A DNA stretch of 64,000 nucleotides from Chrysogorgia sp. JL179-B06 (Eukaryota > Cnidaria > Anthozoa > Scleralcyonacea > Chrysogorgiidae): NCBI GenBank assembly GCA_035772405.1, contig JAYKKM010000041.1:1-64000 (forward strand), given 5' to 3'. Below the pieces are notes generated by a model. It was not told the DNA's origin. It was given only the letters and a program-made list of their open reading frames with translations, and did not search any database. The translations under genes and the position numbers were made by a program. Positions 1 to 14,793 of the stretch are shown here, one piece after another. How positions within the stretch are numbered: position 1 is the stretch's first letter; the number at the start of each line of letters is the position of its first letter.

Positions 1-59
1 AGTTTAGGGTGGTAGATGCCTAAGGGTAAAGGGTTAAGGTTGTAGGGATTCAGCCACAA

Positions 60-700
60 GAGCGTCTACAGGAGGAGGGGGAGAGGGAGGGGGGGGGAGG
101 GGAGGGGAGGAGGAGGGGAGAGGGAGGAATAGGAGGAGACAGGAGGAGAGGGAGGAATAGGAGAGGGATGAGGAGAGGGAGGAGGAGAGGGAGGAGGAGA
201 GGGAGGAGGAGAGGGAGGAGGAGAGGGAGGAGGAGAGGGAGGAGGAGAGGGAGGAGGAGAGGGAGGAGGAGAGGGAGGAGGAGAGGGAGGAGGAGAGGGA
301 GGAGGAGAGGGAGGAGGAGAGGGAGGATGAGGGAGGAGGAGAGGGAGGAGGAGAGGGAGGAGGAGAGGGAGGAGGAGAGGGAGGAGGAGAGGGAGGAGGA
401 GAGGGAGGAGGAGAGGGAGGAATAGGAGAGGGAGGAGGAAGGAGAGGGAGGAGAGGAGGGGGAGGGAGTAGGAGGAGGGGGAGGGGAGGAGGAGAGAAGG
501 AGGGAGGAGGAGGAAGGAGGAGACAGGAGGAGAGGGAGGAATAGGAGAGGGATGAGGAGGAGAGGAGGGGGAGAGAGGGGAGGAGGAAGAGGAGGGGGAG
601 AGGGAGGAGGGAAAGGGAGGAAGAAGAGGGGGAGGAAGAGGAATTCGAGGAGGACAAGAGGGAGGAGGATGGGAGGAGGAGGATGGAGATTGGAGAGCTC
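60..700. repeat. GA-rich array with a 12-bp core unit
   Basis: Purine-rich on the + strand. From about 168 to 420 the unit GGAGGAGAGGGA repeats almost perfectly; the flanks are degenerate. It lies in the intron before the first STK36 exon seen. The long Arg/Glu and Ser/Pro ORFs here are repeat translations, not genes. Confidence 0.9.
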
Positions 701-748
701 GAGGGTGAAGATAGAGGTTAGCACTTCGATATCTCTTTCTGCACACAG

Positions 749-3700
749 AGAACTGAAGGTGATAAGAAACAAACTTGGGTGGAAAGGCTTCAACAACAAA
801 CAGAGGCAAAGAAAAAATCACAAAAGAAAGAATCTGTTAAACCTACAGGTGAAGGAAAAGCAAGTGTTAAAAAACAGGATGGAAATAAGAAGGGTAAACG
901 AGAAAGTGGCAAGAAGAATGATATCAATAAAAGCGATGAAAGTTTGAAGCAAGTTGAGTCAAGTATGTCTATTTTAATTTTGAATTATTTTTGAATTTCC
1001 ATAGTTGTAAGACCTGTTGCATATCCAGCCGAAAATTGACAATTATTACATGTGCGCATTGCGTATCTATTTTTATAGACTGCAGCGTGCATTGAAAATC
1101 TGTAATTATGCATAATTAAGCACTGTCTTGCGTAAGATCTCCTGCTTGGTCAATGAGTTTTACACATATATATTTTGTTTAATGTACTTTGTATCTTTCT
1201 TTAGAATTAGCTAAGAAAACAATTGAGAAAGAGGAAGAGAAAGGACGGATTAGCGAAGATTATGATAGAGAAATGGAAATATCCTCAAAAGTCAAAGAGG
1301 GAAGATTAAAGGAACCTAAATTCACATTTCTTTGTGACCAAGTAGGTCTGTTAATGTTTACCTTAAGATATGTTGCTGATAGTGATAGGGTGGATCTTAA
1401 GATGGTATTTTTACTGGTGCATGGTGGTGGTAGTGCTGATGGTGCTTGTGATAAAGTTGTGATAGGTGTGGATATGATAGTGGTGTTTTTTCTGGTGCAT
1501 GATGGTGTTAGCGGGTGGTAGTGCTGATGGTGCTTATTTTATAAGTTGTGGTGGGGTGGATATGATGGTAGTGGTGATGATGGTACTAATGTTATAAGCT
1601 GTGATGGGTCTTAAGGTGGTGGTTTTACTGGTACATGATGCTGATGGTGCATGCACAATAAGTTGTGGTGGATCTGACGCTAGTGGTGGTGTTATTATGT
1701 TATAAGTAGTGCTGTTGATGCTTGATTTATAAGTTGTGGTGGATCTGATAGTGGTGGATTTTCTGATTTTGGTTATGGTGCTGGTGGTTGTGTTGCTAAT
1801 GGTGGTTGTTGATGGTGCCTGTGTTGTTGGATCGTAAATGTTAAGGTGGTGGTTAATTATGGTGGTGGGTGTTGATGTTGATCCTGTTGCTTATGGTGCT
1901 GGTGGTTGTGTTGCTAATGGTAGTTGTGCTGATGGTGCCTGTGTTATGAGTTGGATGAATGATGGTGGGGTGTTGATGTTGGTTCTGTTAGTGTATGGTG
2001 TTGCATGTTGCTGGTGGTTGGCTGTTGTTGTTGGTGGTTGGCTGTTGTTGTTGGTGGTTGGCTGCTGTTGTTGGTCATACATGTATGTTGGTGTTTTGTT
2101 CATTGTGTTTGTGTTTATTGACTGGTATTATAATAGTTATACAGTGTTGTATTTTATCATACAGTGTTGTATTTTATCATACAGTGTTGTATTTTATCAT
2201 ACAGTGTTGTATTTTATCATACAGTGTTGTATTTTATCATACAGTGTTGTATTTTATCATACAGTGTTGTATTTTATCGTACAGTGTTGTTGAAATATTT
2301 AGGATCTCGATAGTGATGAAGAATGGTCTAACTTGGTGGAGCTTACTGGCGAGGAGTTAAAAACTCAAAAGGAATTGTTGAAGACAAGTGAGAATGCAGA
2401 AGAGTCTGTGTTGCTGCATCAACTGATTACAAACAAAGATTTCCTGGAGAAAGCCAGTGCCACATTTCATTCAACTTCTTATGACGTCTTAAAGGGAATA
2501 TTGGAAGGAGCATCAAAGTTCAGACAAGTTCTGAAAGTTTTTCAAAATATTTTGCTTTTGAAAGGGTAAGCCTGTCGACCTTTTGAGGAGCAATTACAGA
2601 ATACCCGTTCACTTTTGAAACCGCATTTAAAGGCAGAAATACAAACCAGGTTGCTCTAAAATCTCTTTAAATATAATGTCGAAAATTTATATTGTGTGTA
2701 CTTGTTGATTGTTATCAAATTAAATGGGGTTTTAAAATAGAACGAAGCAATTGTTTATTTATTTATTTAAAACAATATCTTAACAGGAAATGCTCCACTC
2801 ACCGAAGTGATTTTCAGGGAGGTCCTGTAAACAATAGACAAAAAGAGTAATGTTTTGTTTCTGTTGTTTTTTATTGTATATTGTAGCTCACCTGCCGAAA
2901 AAATTGAATTTTCAATTGCCCTTGAATTACCTCCGAAATGTATAAGCCTTCTTAAAGATCTTCTACACACAGATCTCGTGGAGGTATTTTATTTATTATT
3001 ATAACTGTACAGCAATCTGACGATATTTTTCAGAAATAATTCTAGCTGAAGCCAGAGACATATTACTGTAACTCATAAGGTAAATATGAACGTATACCAA
3101 CGTTCATAACATACTTCCAACAAAGTAAATGGTTTGAACCTAGGATTATCATTGGATGTGTGAAGTTGATCGTCCAGGTTGTTGTAGTCTTGAGAAAGAC
3201 TATTGTTGGTGACTGACGCTTTAACTCTGAAGATGACCGCCGCTGTGGCCGTCAAAACGTCAGTCACCAATAATAGTCTTTCTCAAGACTACAACAACCT
3301 GGACGATCAACTTCACACATCTCATACTTCCAACACACGAACTATGCGATGATAAACAATTATTAGTGACTTGCAGCTTGGTTATTTCAATTTAGTGAAT
3401 TGTTTGCACAAACAGGAATCGAACCCGCAACCTTCATGATCTCCGGTTTGACTCTCTAACCATTGAGCTACCAGGACTCAGATGGTAGAACGAAGGCTAC
3501 GTTGTGTACTAGTTCGTACGTGCGACATACGTACTGCTACATCTGCAGTCTCGATATGTCTTTAAATCTTTTATACGTCCATCTGAGTTCTGGTAGCTCA
3601 ATGGTTAGAGTGTCTAACCAGAGATCAGAAGGTTGCGGGTTCGAGTTTGAGTTAAAGCTTGAGTAGCAAACAAGTTTCGTCTTTTTGACATCTTGTATTT

Positions 3701-5132
3701 GAAAAACAATTTTCAAAATGGCGACGAACTGAAGAGGTCAGAAAGACAAACTATTTATAATTATCACCTAGATATTATGCCTAAAAACGAGCTCAGATAC
3801 ATGGACGATCGTCAAGCTCATATCCTCAGAAAATGTCCCAGACAGGAATCGAACCTGTAACCTGATTGCCGGTGAGACATTCTGCAATCAAAAGGTTTCA
3901 TGTTGGATTCCTGTCCGAGACTCTTGATGATCGTTCATGTATTGTCTGTCTACTCCAAGCTCTCCCACATTCACTACAACAGTGAGAGGTACAGTTTATG
4001 TTCTTCTATTTGTAGCTTCCTTGGTGTGTTGAAATTATAATAGACTGTGTTACAGTATTTTGGATGTTTCTAACTGAATGCACGTCTATGGAGGAAGCGG
4101 AGGTGTCAAACAGGTATGTGAATAAGACGCTTTAACCATTGAGCTATCCAAATCATTCTCACATATATTAGAATATTAGTCTTACTGTTTACAAAGCTAC
4201 TGTTTGAGTTACGGTTTACAAAGCCACAGCTATGTTAAGTAGTATTTAAAACACTCGAACTCGCGTTTTATCATATTTAAAATGCGAGCGCGCAGCGCGA
4301 CCATTTTAGATATGATAAAACGCGAGTTCGAGTGTTTTAAATAGCTTCAAAAACAATTGATTGTACTCACTAGGGAGTGTACTGGTTTTTATTTTCTATT
4401 AGAGGTAAATTGGGTTGATGTATGAAATGCAAATTAGCAGGAATTTTATATAAAATTCGTAGAGACTTTATATAATTTTCATGCTGATTAGTATATTCAT
4501 GAATTTTATCAGGTATAAAAGCCTTGCGCGTGACTAAATACGGAAATGTGATTGGACAATTTGGTTAAATATTAATGAGTTTTTGAAATACATAGACAAT
4601 ACTGCATATACCACATATTTGAATCAAGTACATAATTGTAACCTTTGCTCTCCGTAGCTCAATTGTTAGAGCACCTTTAATCAGAAGGTTACGGGTTATA
4701 GCTTGCGGAGAATGCGCATTCATATTTACAGTATTGTTGTATTTTTAGGACATTTCATTTGGAAGAAACTTCCCTCTCTTTTGTTTCTCTTCTTCCTCAG
4801 TTGATAAACATGGATAAAGATTTGCGCTTACAAAATGTTGTTTTAGAGGTGTTTCATTTTATTCTTTGTTTATATTCAACATTCTTTTCATCATCGTCGT
4901 CATCATCACATCATCAGTCATAATAATCATCACATCATCTGTCATCATATCGATCGTTATAATCAACATCACCATCGTCATTATCATCATCATCATTACC
5001 ATCATCATCATCACCGGCATCATCATCACCATCATCATCATCATCATCATCATTATCATCATCATCAACATCAACATCATCATCACCATCATCACAATCA
5101 TCATTACCAGCATCATCACCATCATCATGATC

Positions 5133-5178
<46 letters not shown>

Positions 5179-8100
5179 CCATCATTATCATTATCATCAT
5201 CGCCATCATCATCACCATAATCATCATCACCATCATCATCACCGTCATCATCATCATCATCATCATCACCATCATCATGATCATCATCATGATCATCGTC
5301 GTTGTCATCGTCGTCGTCATCATCATCATTGTCATTATCATCGTCATCACTCATCACATCATCAATCATCATCAGTCATAATAATCATCATCACATCATC
5401 GGCTCGTCATCATAATCATCATTATCATCATCATCATCATCGCCATCATCATCACCATAATCACCATCATCATCACCATAATCACCATCATCATCACCAT
5501 AATCACCATCATCACCATCATCATCACCGTCATCACCATGATCATCATCATGATTATCGTCGTCGTCATCGTCGTCATCATCATCATCATTGTCATTATC
5601 GTCGTCATCACTCATCACATCATCAATCATCATCAGTCATAATAATCATCATCACATCATCAATCATCATCAGTCATAATAATCATCATCACATCATCAA
5701 TCATCATCAGTCATAATAATCATCATCACATCATCGGCTCGTCATCATACCGATCGTCTTTTGTACCATTGCCATCATTGTCGTGTAAATATTAAATATT
5801 GTCCCACCGTTTTCTTTGCAACTATATCTTCTATTCCAACAGTGTTTTGCGACATTATGTGAAGTTATTGACTGCAAGACACCCAAGCTGTGCCGAGATT
5901 TCTACAACAATCTCATCACAACAAATATTCAAGTCATAGACTCTCTTATCAGTTGTTTAACACCAAAAGAAAACGGAAAAGGTATAACATGAACACAATC
6001 GTAGCATAACCTACCTTGGTAACTCAGAAAATTATTCTACAAACCGGATAATAACGGCATAAATCATAGGCCATCAGAACCTCTATCAATTGGGCTAGGT
6101 TAGACCAGAGGCTAGTGGCTAGACTAGAGGTTAAACTAGAGGCTAGACTAGAGGCTAGACTAGAGGCTACACTAGAGGTTAGACCAGAGGCTAGTGGCTA
6201 GACTAGAGGCTAGACTAGAGGCTAGACTAGAGGCTAGACTAGAGGCTAGACTAGAGGCTACACTAGAGGCTACACTAGAAATTACTATCGCAAGGAAAGT
6301 GCTGCCTCAAAGGCCATTGCATGGGCAGTGTAGTCAGTTTTGATGAAATTTCAAAGGTGAACCCTGGGATTGACTCAGATTGTATAAATTGTAACGGACA
6401 TGTTAATAACGTAGGTCTCGTGTTGTACATGTAGTCGTGAACGGATTGGAAAGATAGGTGATGGCAAGAAATCGCAGATATACCTCGCAGTCACTGAGCC
6501 ATATTTCCGTTTGGTGAGCGTTAGGTGAAACTTAATACCATAATCGTTATTACCAGCTGAAATAACATCAACATTTTTTCACAAACGCAGATCGGAATAC
6601 TCATCAGCGCGCACACAATATTCCTGTGAAAAATGATAAAGTCACAACAATATACACCTAAAATAGAAGGAAAACTGTATTCATAAACAAAACAATTTTA
6701 TATCATGATTGTGATGGCATAGGGGATGGCAAGAAATCGCAGATATACCTCGCAGTCACTGAGCCATATTTCCGTTTGGTGAGCGTTAGGTGAAACTATC
6801 TTAGTCGTCTTACTTTGACAACAGAATACTTCCTCACTGAAGGCAGAACAGATCGTTCAAACTTCCCAGCGTTGACAAGTTCCGAACGGCGAAAGGTAGA
6901 AGTTTCACACGTGTATTAAAGTTCTACGTCACAAAACGTCATAAAATGGAACAAATATCCCGACATCTCGACAGAGGGCAATTTACACAAATCGAGATTG
7001 CGTTGACTATAATAGGTCCGCGAAGAGATCTGGGTACGAGGTCAAGATTAGTGTGCTGCCTACGGCAGCAACTAGAGGCTACACTAGAGGCTAGATCACC
7101 GGTCAGAATGTATCACCGGTCAGAATGTATCACCGGTCAAAATGTATCACCGGTCAGAATGTATCACCGGTCAGAATGTATCACCGGTCAGAATGTATCA
7201 CCGGTCAGAATGTATCACCGGTCAGAATGTATCACGGGTCAGAATGTATCACCGGTCAAAATGTATCACCGGTCAAAATGTATCACCGGTCAGAATGTAT
7301 CACCGGTCAGAATGTATCACCGGTCAGAATGTATCACCGGTCAGAATGTATCACCGGTCAGAATGTATCACCGGTCAGAATGTATCACCGGTCAAAATGT
7401 ATCACCGGTCAGAATGTATCACCGGTCAGAATGTATCACCGGTCAAAATGTATCACCGGTCAAAATGTATCACCGGTCAAAATGTATCACCGGTCAAAAT
7501 GTATCACCGGTCAAAATGTATCACCGGTCAAAATGTATCACCGGTCATAATGTATCACCGGTCAAAATGTATCACCGGTCATAATGTATCACCGGTCAAA
7601 ATGTATCACCGGTCAAAATGTATCACCGGTCAAAATGTATCACCGGTCAAAATGTATCACCGGTCAGAATGTATCACCGGTCAAAATGTATCACCGGTCA
7701 AAATGTATCACCGGTCAAAATGTATCACCGGTCAAAATGTATCACCGGTCAAAATGTATCACCGGTCAAAATGTATCACCGGTCAGAATGTATCACCGGT
7801 CAAAATGTATCACCGGTCAGAATGTATCACCGGTCAGAATGTATCACCGGTCAGAATGTATCACCGGTCAGAATGTATCACCCGTCAGAATGTATCACCG
7901 GTCAGAATGTATCACCGGTCAAAATGTAATCACCGGTCAAAATGTAATCACCGGTCAAAATGTATCACCGGTCAGAATGTATATGACCGGTGATACATTT
8001 TGACCGGTGATACATTTTGACCGGTGATACATTTTGACCGGTGATACATTTTGACCGGTGATACATTCTGACCGGTGATACATTTTCTTTAGAAATATTG

Positions 8101-11100
8101 AATCTGTTGGACTTTAAATACAATTTTTGAAAAAGTCGTTTTATTTTCGATTTCCGAATTTTATGTCATATAACTTTTGAGGATTTTAATCGATAGCCCT
8201 GAAATTTTCAACAGTGTTGGAGCAAATTAATGAGGAAAGTTAAGAAAGGGATGTGTAGAATTTGAGATATTACAGGCTAGACTACAGGCTAGACTAGAGG
8301 CTCTACTAGATGCTAGACTAGTGCTCAGAGGCGAGGCTAGACTAGAGGCTAGACTAGCGGCTATAGACTAGAAGCTAGACTAGAGACTAGACTAGACTAG
8401 AGACTAGACTAGAGACTAGACTAGAGACTAGACTAGAGACTAGACTAGAGACTAGACTAGAGGCTAGACTAGAGACTAGACTAGAGACTAGACTAGAGAC
8501 TAGACTAGTGGCTAGACTAGAGACTACACTAGAGACTAGACTAGAGGCTAGACTGTAGTGGAGGCTATAGACTAGCGGCTATAGACTAGCGGCTAGAGAC
8601 TAGAGACTAGACTAGAGACTAGACTAGAGACTAGACTAGTGGCTAGACTAGTGGCTAGACTAGAGGCTACACTAGAGACTAGACTAGAGACTAGACTAGA
8701 GACTAGACTAGAGACTAGACTAGAGACTAGACTAGAGACTAGACTAGAGACTAGACTAGAGGCTAGACTAGAGACTAGACTAGTGGCTAGACTAGAGGCT
8801 AGACTAGTGGAGGCTATAGACTAGTGGCTATAGACTAGAGACTAGACTAGAGACTAGACTCTTCACATTAGCATTACTGAAGTGTTTCGGAAGACATAAA
8901 ACAAGCATCAACTTTATGAATCGTGTTGGTAGCTAATAATTCTTTCTTAGAATATTTGCTTTATTCTAATAGGCGACAAGGTCAGGTTTTCAACCAAGAA
9001 TACACACAACTCGGCTGCCATTACAGCCATGATGTCTCTGGTAGACAAAGAAAAAACTATTGAAGAAAACTGCGATAACAAACAAGTCTTAACACAGCTT
9101 CTTGTACAAAAACTGCTCTCTGGAGATTTCAGGAAACACGAGTTAAATATCCTAATTTCTGCTGATCAAGTAGACAACCTTGACTTACTTGAACTCCTTT
9201 GTAAACTGTGCGAGAGTTCAAAAGCGATGTGCGTTGTTGTTGTTGAACACAACAATTATCTAACAGCTTTGGGGGATAATATTCGTGCAGTTGTCACAAA
9301 GTCATGTTCGATGGAGATGAATGATTTAGAAAGACGTATTGAGTATGTGATGGTGCTATGGTGTATATTAGTACAGCACGAAGAAGATTTGAGTCAAGAG
9401 TAAGTATAGGGTAATAAGTATGTGTAGATGTGAACCATGTATATCATCAATATTGTCATCTGGTTATCATCATCATCATCATAAGTGTTACCATCATTAT
9501 CATCGTTATCGTTCTCATCAGCATTATCATTACCATTATCACCATCATCATCACCACCATCATCATAATCATCATCACCATCCTCATCACCATCATCAGC
9601 ACCACCATCATCACCATCATCCTCACCATCATCACCACCACCACCATCATCACCATCATCACCATCATCATCACCATCATCACCACCATCGCCATCATCA
9701 TCACCATCATCATCACTATCGTCACCACCATCATCACCACCATCATCACCATCATCATCACCATCATCATCATCCTCACCACCATCATCATCACCATCAT
9801 CCTCACCACCATCATCATCATCATCACCATCATCACCATCATCACCATCATCACCACCATCACCATCATCACCACCATCATCACCATCTTCATCATCATC
9901 ACCACCATCATCATCATCACCATCATCATCATCATTACCACCATCACGGCCAATAATTTAAAAAAAACATGGCATGTATTGACAATTGGTAAAAACTTGT
10001 CTGACTATTTTAGATTGTCGAATTCGTGGGATCTTCTGGTGGAGTTGTTTTTTCATTCTGATAATGTTCTATTTAAAAGCATGGCAGCGTTCTTACTACA
10101 TGGTTTATTGCCCGACGGTATTGAAGTTTTTATGCAGTCTCAAGATACTGTTCTTACAGCTATACTCTCAACTATCACCAGTAGATCAAAGGTAAGGGAA
10201 ACACCTACCTTGAAATGTTAGTCTCCTACACACTATTTCACAGTAACTGACGTTAAAGGGATACTGCAGCCAAAATACAAATGTAGTTCATATGAAAGAT
10301 CTTACTGACTTTAGTTTATTTCTAAAGTTTCAACATTCCTATCAATTTAGTTAAGAAGATATGGCTAGTTGAAGTTAAAAATTTGAGGATTTTGACGCCA
10401 TATTGGTTTTGAAAATATGACGTCATTGAGTGGTGGAGTTGTTTTGATGGCGATCACATAGTGATAGCTGTTGTGAATGCTCTTTGGACGAAAATTAGTC
10501 GAAATAAACTATTTAGTTCCTCGTGCAGGAAAATAGAGGAGTTTCTTAGGCATAATACGAGATAGAATCACTCAGTGACGTCGTATTTGAGAAAAAAATA
10601 TGGCGTCGAAATTGGACAAACTCTCCAACTTCAACTAGCCATATCTTCTTAACTAAATTGATAGGAATGCTGAAACTTTGGAAATAAACTAAAGTCAGTA
10701 AGATCTTTCATATGAACTACATTTGTATTTTGACTGGAGTATCCCTTGAATTAGATAAGCTTTTCATACACCCGCACGCCATGTTTGATTGATTTTACAG
10801 GTGGTGCATTTTCCACTTTGTGGAATGGGTTTCTATGATGGCATTATTAATCTGCTGGACCATATCTTCTTACATGTAAGTGCCTGGAAATCCTAAATTA
10901 AATTACAAATATCAATTTCCTGACAGACATATATATATTCAAACTATTTACCAATAATTAAGCCAGTTCGTATGTCGACTGTGCATCTAAATGACGCGTT
11001 CTGCGTCGGGATAAAACTTATTTCAATTCATAACATCAGGTTGGGGAATTCAGTATAACGAATTTGCAAATGTAAGTAGAAATGCGAATGTCTATTGTGG

Positions 11101-12263
11101 TTTTAGCCTGATGTTATGAATTGAAATAAGTTTTATCCCAACGCAGAACACGTCATTTTGATGCACAGTCGACATTACGAACTGGCTTATTACCACAACA
11201 ACTTCCTTGTTAGCAGACGTCCTCGAGTCTCAGTGCCAGTGATCTGATGACCAGCGGTATATGGGACGGCCTATGGTTTTGTTTGTCAGTAGCTTTGGAC
11301 GTAACTCAAGATGACAAACAGAGGTAGCAACTAATAGTACTTTTCGAAGGGGGTAGGCTATATACCTACCCCTAGGAGTTCTCCTAGTACCAGGGTTACC
11401 CTTTTAGCCTCGCTTGCTTGTCACTTCTGTTTCATTTTCCAGTTGTAGTGATGCAGCGGCAAGCAATGACCAAAGTAGTAATATGTCGGTAAACTGGTCA
11501 GTTTTATCGCCTTGTGGGATACTAACTTTGCTGGAATTCACATGTAAATTATTTGCCAAGGTAAGCTGAAAGGGTCGAAACAAGATTTATTCTATGCATG
11601 TTTTATTCATGCTAATCTATCATCAGCGTCATCATCGTCATCATCGTCGTCATCGTCAGCATCATCACCAGCATCATCAGTATCATCATCATCACCAGCA
11701 TCATCATCACCACCACCATCATCATCATCACCACCATCATCATCATCACCACCATTATCATCAGCATCGTCGTCATCATCACCACCACCATCATCATCAC
11801 CACCATCATCATCACCACCACCATCATTACCACCATCATCGCCACCATCACCACCATCATCACCACCATCATCACCACCATCATCACCACCACCATCATC
11901 ACCACCATCATCACCACCATCATCACCACCATCATCACCACCACCATCATCATCACCACCATCATCACCACCACCATCACCACCATCATCATCATCATCA
12001 CCACCATCATCATCGTCGTCATCATCATCACCACCATCAGTATCATCAATATCATCATCATCATCATCATCATCATCACCATCATCATCACCACCATCAT
12101 CACCATCATCGCCACCATCATCACCATCATCACCATCATCGCCACCATCATCATCACCATCATCGCCACCATCATCATCATCATCATCTAACTTTGCTAG
12201 AATTCGTATGTAAATTGTTTGCTAAGGTAAGCTGAAAGGGTCGAAAAAACTGAAACTACAAAA

Positions 12264-12330
<67 letters not shown>

Positions 12331-14705
12331 TAGTTTGTTTTATTTATCATCCTCCGTGTTCTTTCTTACCTATAGTCTCCTTTAACTTGTGTCTCCAGTC
12401 TGGTCAGTTCCTCCAATAAAACTATTTACACATTAACACAGTGGCTTTCAAAAGAATACATCTTACTGTTTATGGAAAGGTACTCTTCTTTCTTATTTTT
12501 GGACCAACAACATTTCCGAACTACAAATGTCGAAACACACAACCTAACATCGCGTTCTCGTAAGCCATTGAGTATTTCTTTAGGTTGCATGGTCAGCTAT
12601 TTCAGAACGAGGGATCAACAGTCCTTGAATTTATCAGCAAGGTATAGTAGATATGTTATATTGTGAATGTGGGAGAGCTTGGAGTAGACAGACGATACAT
12701 GGACGATCGTCAAGCTCAAGGAATCGAACCTGTAACCTTCTGATTGCTGGTGAGACGCTCTAACCATTGAGCTAACGAGACTTACTGTAGATGGAGAGCG
12801 AAGGTTACAATGATGTACTGATTCAATGGAACATGTGTATTGCGTCAAATTAGATATCTAAAAAGGTTGGTCTACTGCCGAAATAGCGTGTAAATTGTCT
12901 AACGTTTCGAGCGAAGGACCTTCGTTGTACGCTTTACTGTATGTTTCACTCTCTGACGAAGGCCCATCGCTTGAAACGTTAGACTACTTACACGTTATTT
13001 CGGCAGTACACCAACCTTTTTAGATATTTGATTTGTATTTCTACACTGCCTACGCAGCACAACACGTAAAATGTGTATTGCGTCTATGAGTCTCAATTTG
13101 TAAAGTTCTTGACGATCGTTCATATAAGGTAGTATAGATACTGTAATCATAGAATTTCCTAACGCATCTAGGGAATGTAACCATATTGAAGTGTTAACAT
13201 TTTTTGTAAAGATTCTTCAGATATTCTGTGCTCCGTTTTCTATGGAAATCGAAGACTCGCTTTTACACGATCTGCAAAGGTAAACTGCATGAAATTTCAA
13301 TCCAGTATAAATGCCAAATATATATACCCAATTTTTCTCCCGGCATTACCTGATATATACAGAACTCGGCAACGGCCTCCGTAGCTCAGAGCACTGCACT
13401 AGCATGGCTGGGTCAATTCCACCACGATGGCCTTGATGTTGCATTTTTCGCAACTGGTCAGTTCAGGGGAAGGGGAATGAGGCTGACATTTCAATATTAA
13501 AGAGACACTCTATTTTTATTTGCTATATTTTCAGTTTGTTTTACGATTTTAATGTCTTGAACTCTCTGCTGGACGTCACTGGTCAATTCCTGTATCCAGA
13601 CAATCTTGAATTACCCTTAGGTGAGACGTTGAAATAATGCATGAAAAACTACAAGTTGAATTAAGAAATTGAACTAAAAATATTCTTTCTTCTAGGTTTT
13701 CTAGCGCGACTAGTTCTCAGTGATTTGATGTTTGTCAGCCAGTTTTCTAAAGCTATTGTTTCTCAACAGGTTTGTTTATGCATAATGTTTTTGCTGTTAT
13801 GTAATGTTAAAGTGCCTATATCACCTGTGGGATCTTTACATATTTATAGTAATTGGAACATTCTAAGAAGATTTGTAATATATCTTCTCAGGCGAAAATT
13901 TCATCTTCATGGACTTTTTTGCAGTTAAAGTTACCGGATATGACATCAAAGGAGGAATTTTTGAAGCAAGAAATAAAAGAAAACTGATTTGCAATTCCTC
14001 CTTTGATGTCATATCCGGTAACTTTAACTGCAAAAAAGTCCATGAAGATGAAATTTTCGCCTGAGAAGATATAGTACAAATCTTCTTAGAATGTTCCAAT
14101 TACTATAAATATGTAAAGATCCCACAAGTGATATAGGCACTTTAATGTTTTTTTCTCACCTCACCTCACCTTAGCTTACCTCGCCTCACCTCACCTCACC
14201 TTACCCTACCCTACCTTACCTTACCTCACCTTACCTTACCTTACCTTACCTCACCTTACCTTACCTTACCTTATGTTTTTCATTACTAGGCTGAGTGGTT
14301 GATCGAATCCTTGTTCTCATCAGATCAACGCGATTCAGTCGTTCTTGATGCATTAGCTATTCTTAGTCACATGGCAAGGTGTTCTGTTGATCAAGTGGAA
14401 TTCATATCATGCATTTTAAAAGGCGATAAAGGTATCTACAAAGCAAGCAGAGTCGAGATAACTCTCATACAAACTGTTGTCTACGAACATTGATTATTAT
14501 TATCCCACCTGCCAAGTTTTTAAAAAACTGTATTTCTTGTTCCTTCGTATATCATAGGTGACTATCAGATACTGCAGTTATTATTGAACCACAATAATTC
14601 TTCTATCTGTGCCAAAACTTGTGGAATGATTGGTAACTTATTAAAGCAATCTGTTGCATTCTACCCAGCGCTTAAAAAGTAACTAAGTTCATATTTTGCT
14701 GCTGC

Positions 14706-14793
<88 letters not shown>

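Larger units (their letters stand above)
749..5981 (+). other. STK36: STK36 exons 1-7 of the window (linker and first helical repeats)
   Basis: Exons: 749-962, 1205-1341, 2303-2565, 2887-2983, 4016-4113, 4749-4848, 5843-5981. Phases chain correctly at every junction. The first exon is charged (ERLQQQTEAKKK, then Lys/Ser/Glu-rich) and corresponds to the segment just after the kinase domain. Exon 3 opens with DLDSDEEWSNLVELTGEEL. Exon 6 begins at the upstream AG (4747-4748). The more obvious AG at 4799-4800 would break the frame, because exon 5 ends in phase 2. Confidence 0.88.
8973..13769 (+). other. STK36: STK36 exons 8-17 (middle helical region)
   Basis: Exons: 8973-9399, 10014-10191, 10801-10875, 11217-11323, 11443-11560, 12376-12479, 12584-12641, 13221-13279, 13535-13620, 13696-13769. 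Exon 8 (427 nt) is the largest. Exon 11 (11217-11323) is needed to carry the phase from exon 10 (phase 0) to exon 12 (which starts with one nucleotide). It encodes the Trp-rich block GIWDGLWFCLSVAL. Its acceptor lies only 26 bp after the end of a fold-back element. Exon 13 uses the AG at 12374-12375; the later AG at 12397-12398 would shift the frame. Confidence 0.87.

Noticed and set aside
60..700. Arg/Glu-rich and Ser/Pro-rich proteins
   Set aside because: Pure translation of a GA-rich tandem array on both strands.
3425..3480. Functional tRNA on the - strand
   Set aside because: Part of an inverted SINE composite repeated at 46590-46910.
4801..4848. STK36 exon starting at 4801 after the strong CTTCCTCAG acceptor
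   Set aside because: It would put exon 5 (ending in phase 2) out of frame; the acceptor at 4748 keeps an open frame through the region.
7094..7993. Long ORFs of a 17-residue repeat (MYHRSKCITGQNVSPV)
   Set aside because: They arise only because a stop-free 17-bp unit reads through all three frames; no splice context or conservation supports a protein.
7090..8085. CRISPR-like array
   Set aside because: Head-to-tail 17-bp units without spacers in an intron of an animal gene.
9420..12235. Poly-histidine, poly-Met and poly-Ile ORFs
   Set aside because: Translations of CAT/CAC arrays within introns; the real STK36 exons flank them with normal donors and acceptors.
14155..14275. Interstitial telomere repeat
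   Set aside because: Units are TTACC/TCACC with variation, not CCCTAA or another known telomere motif.
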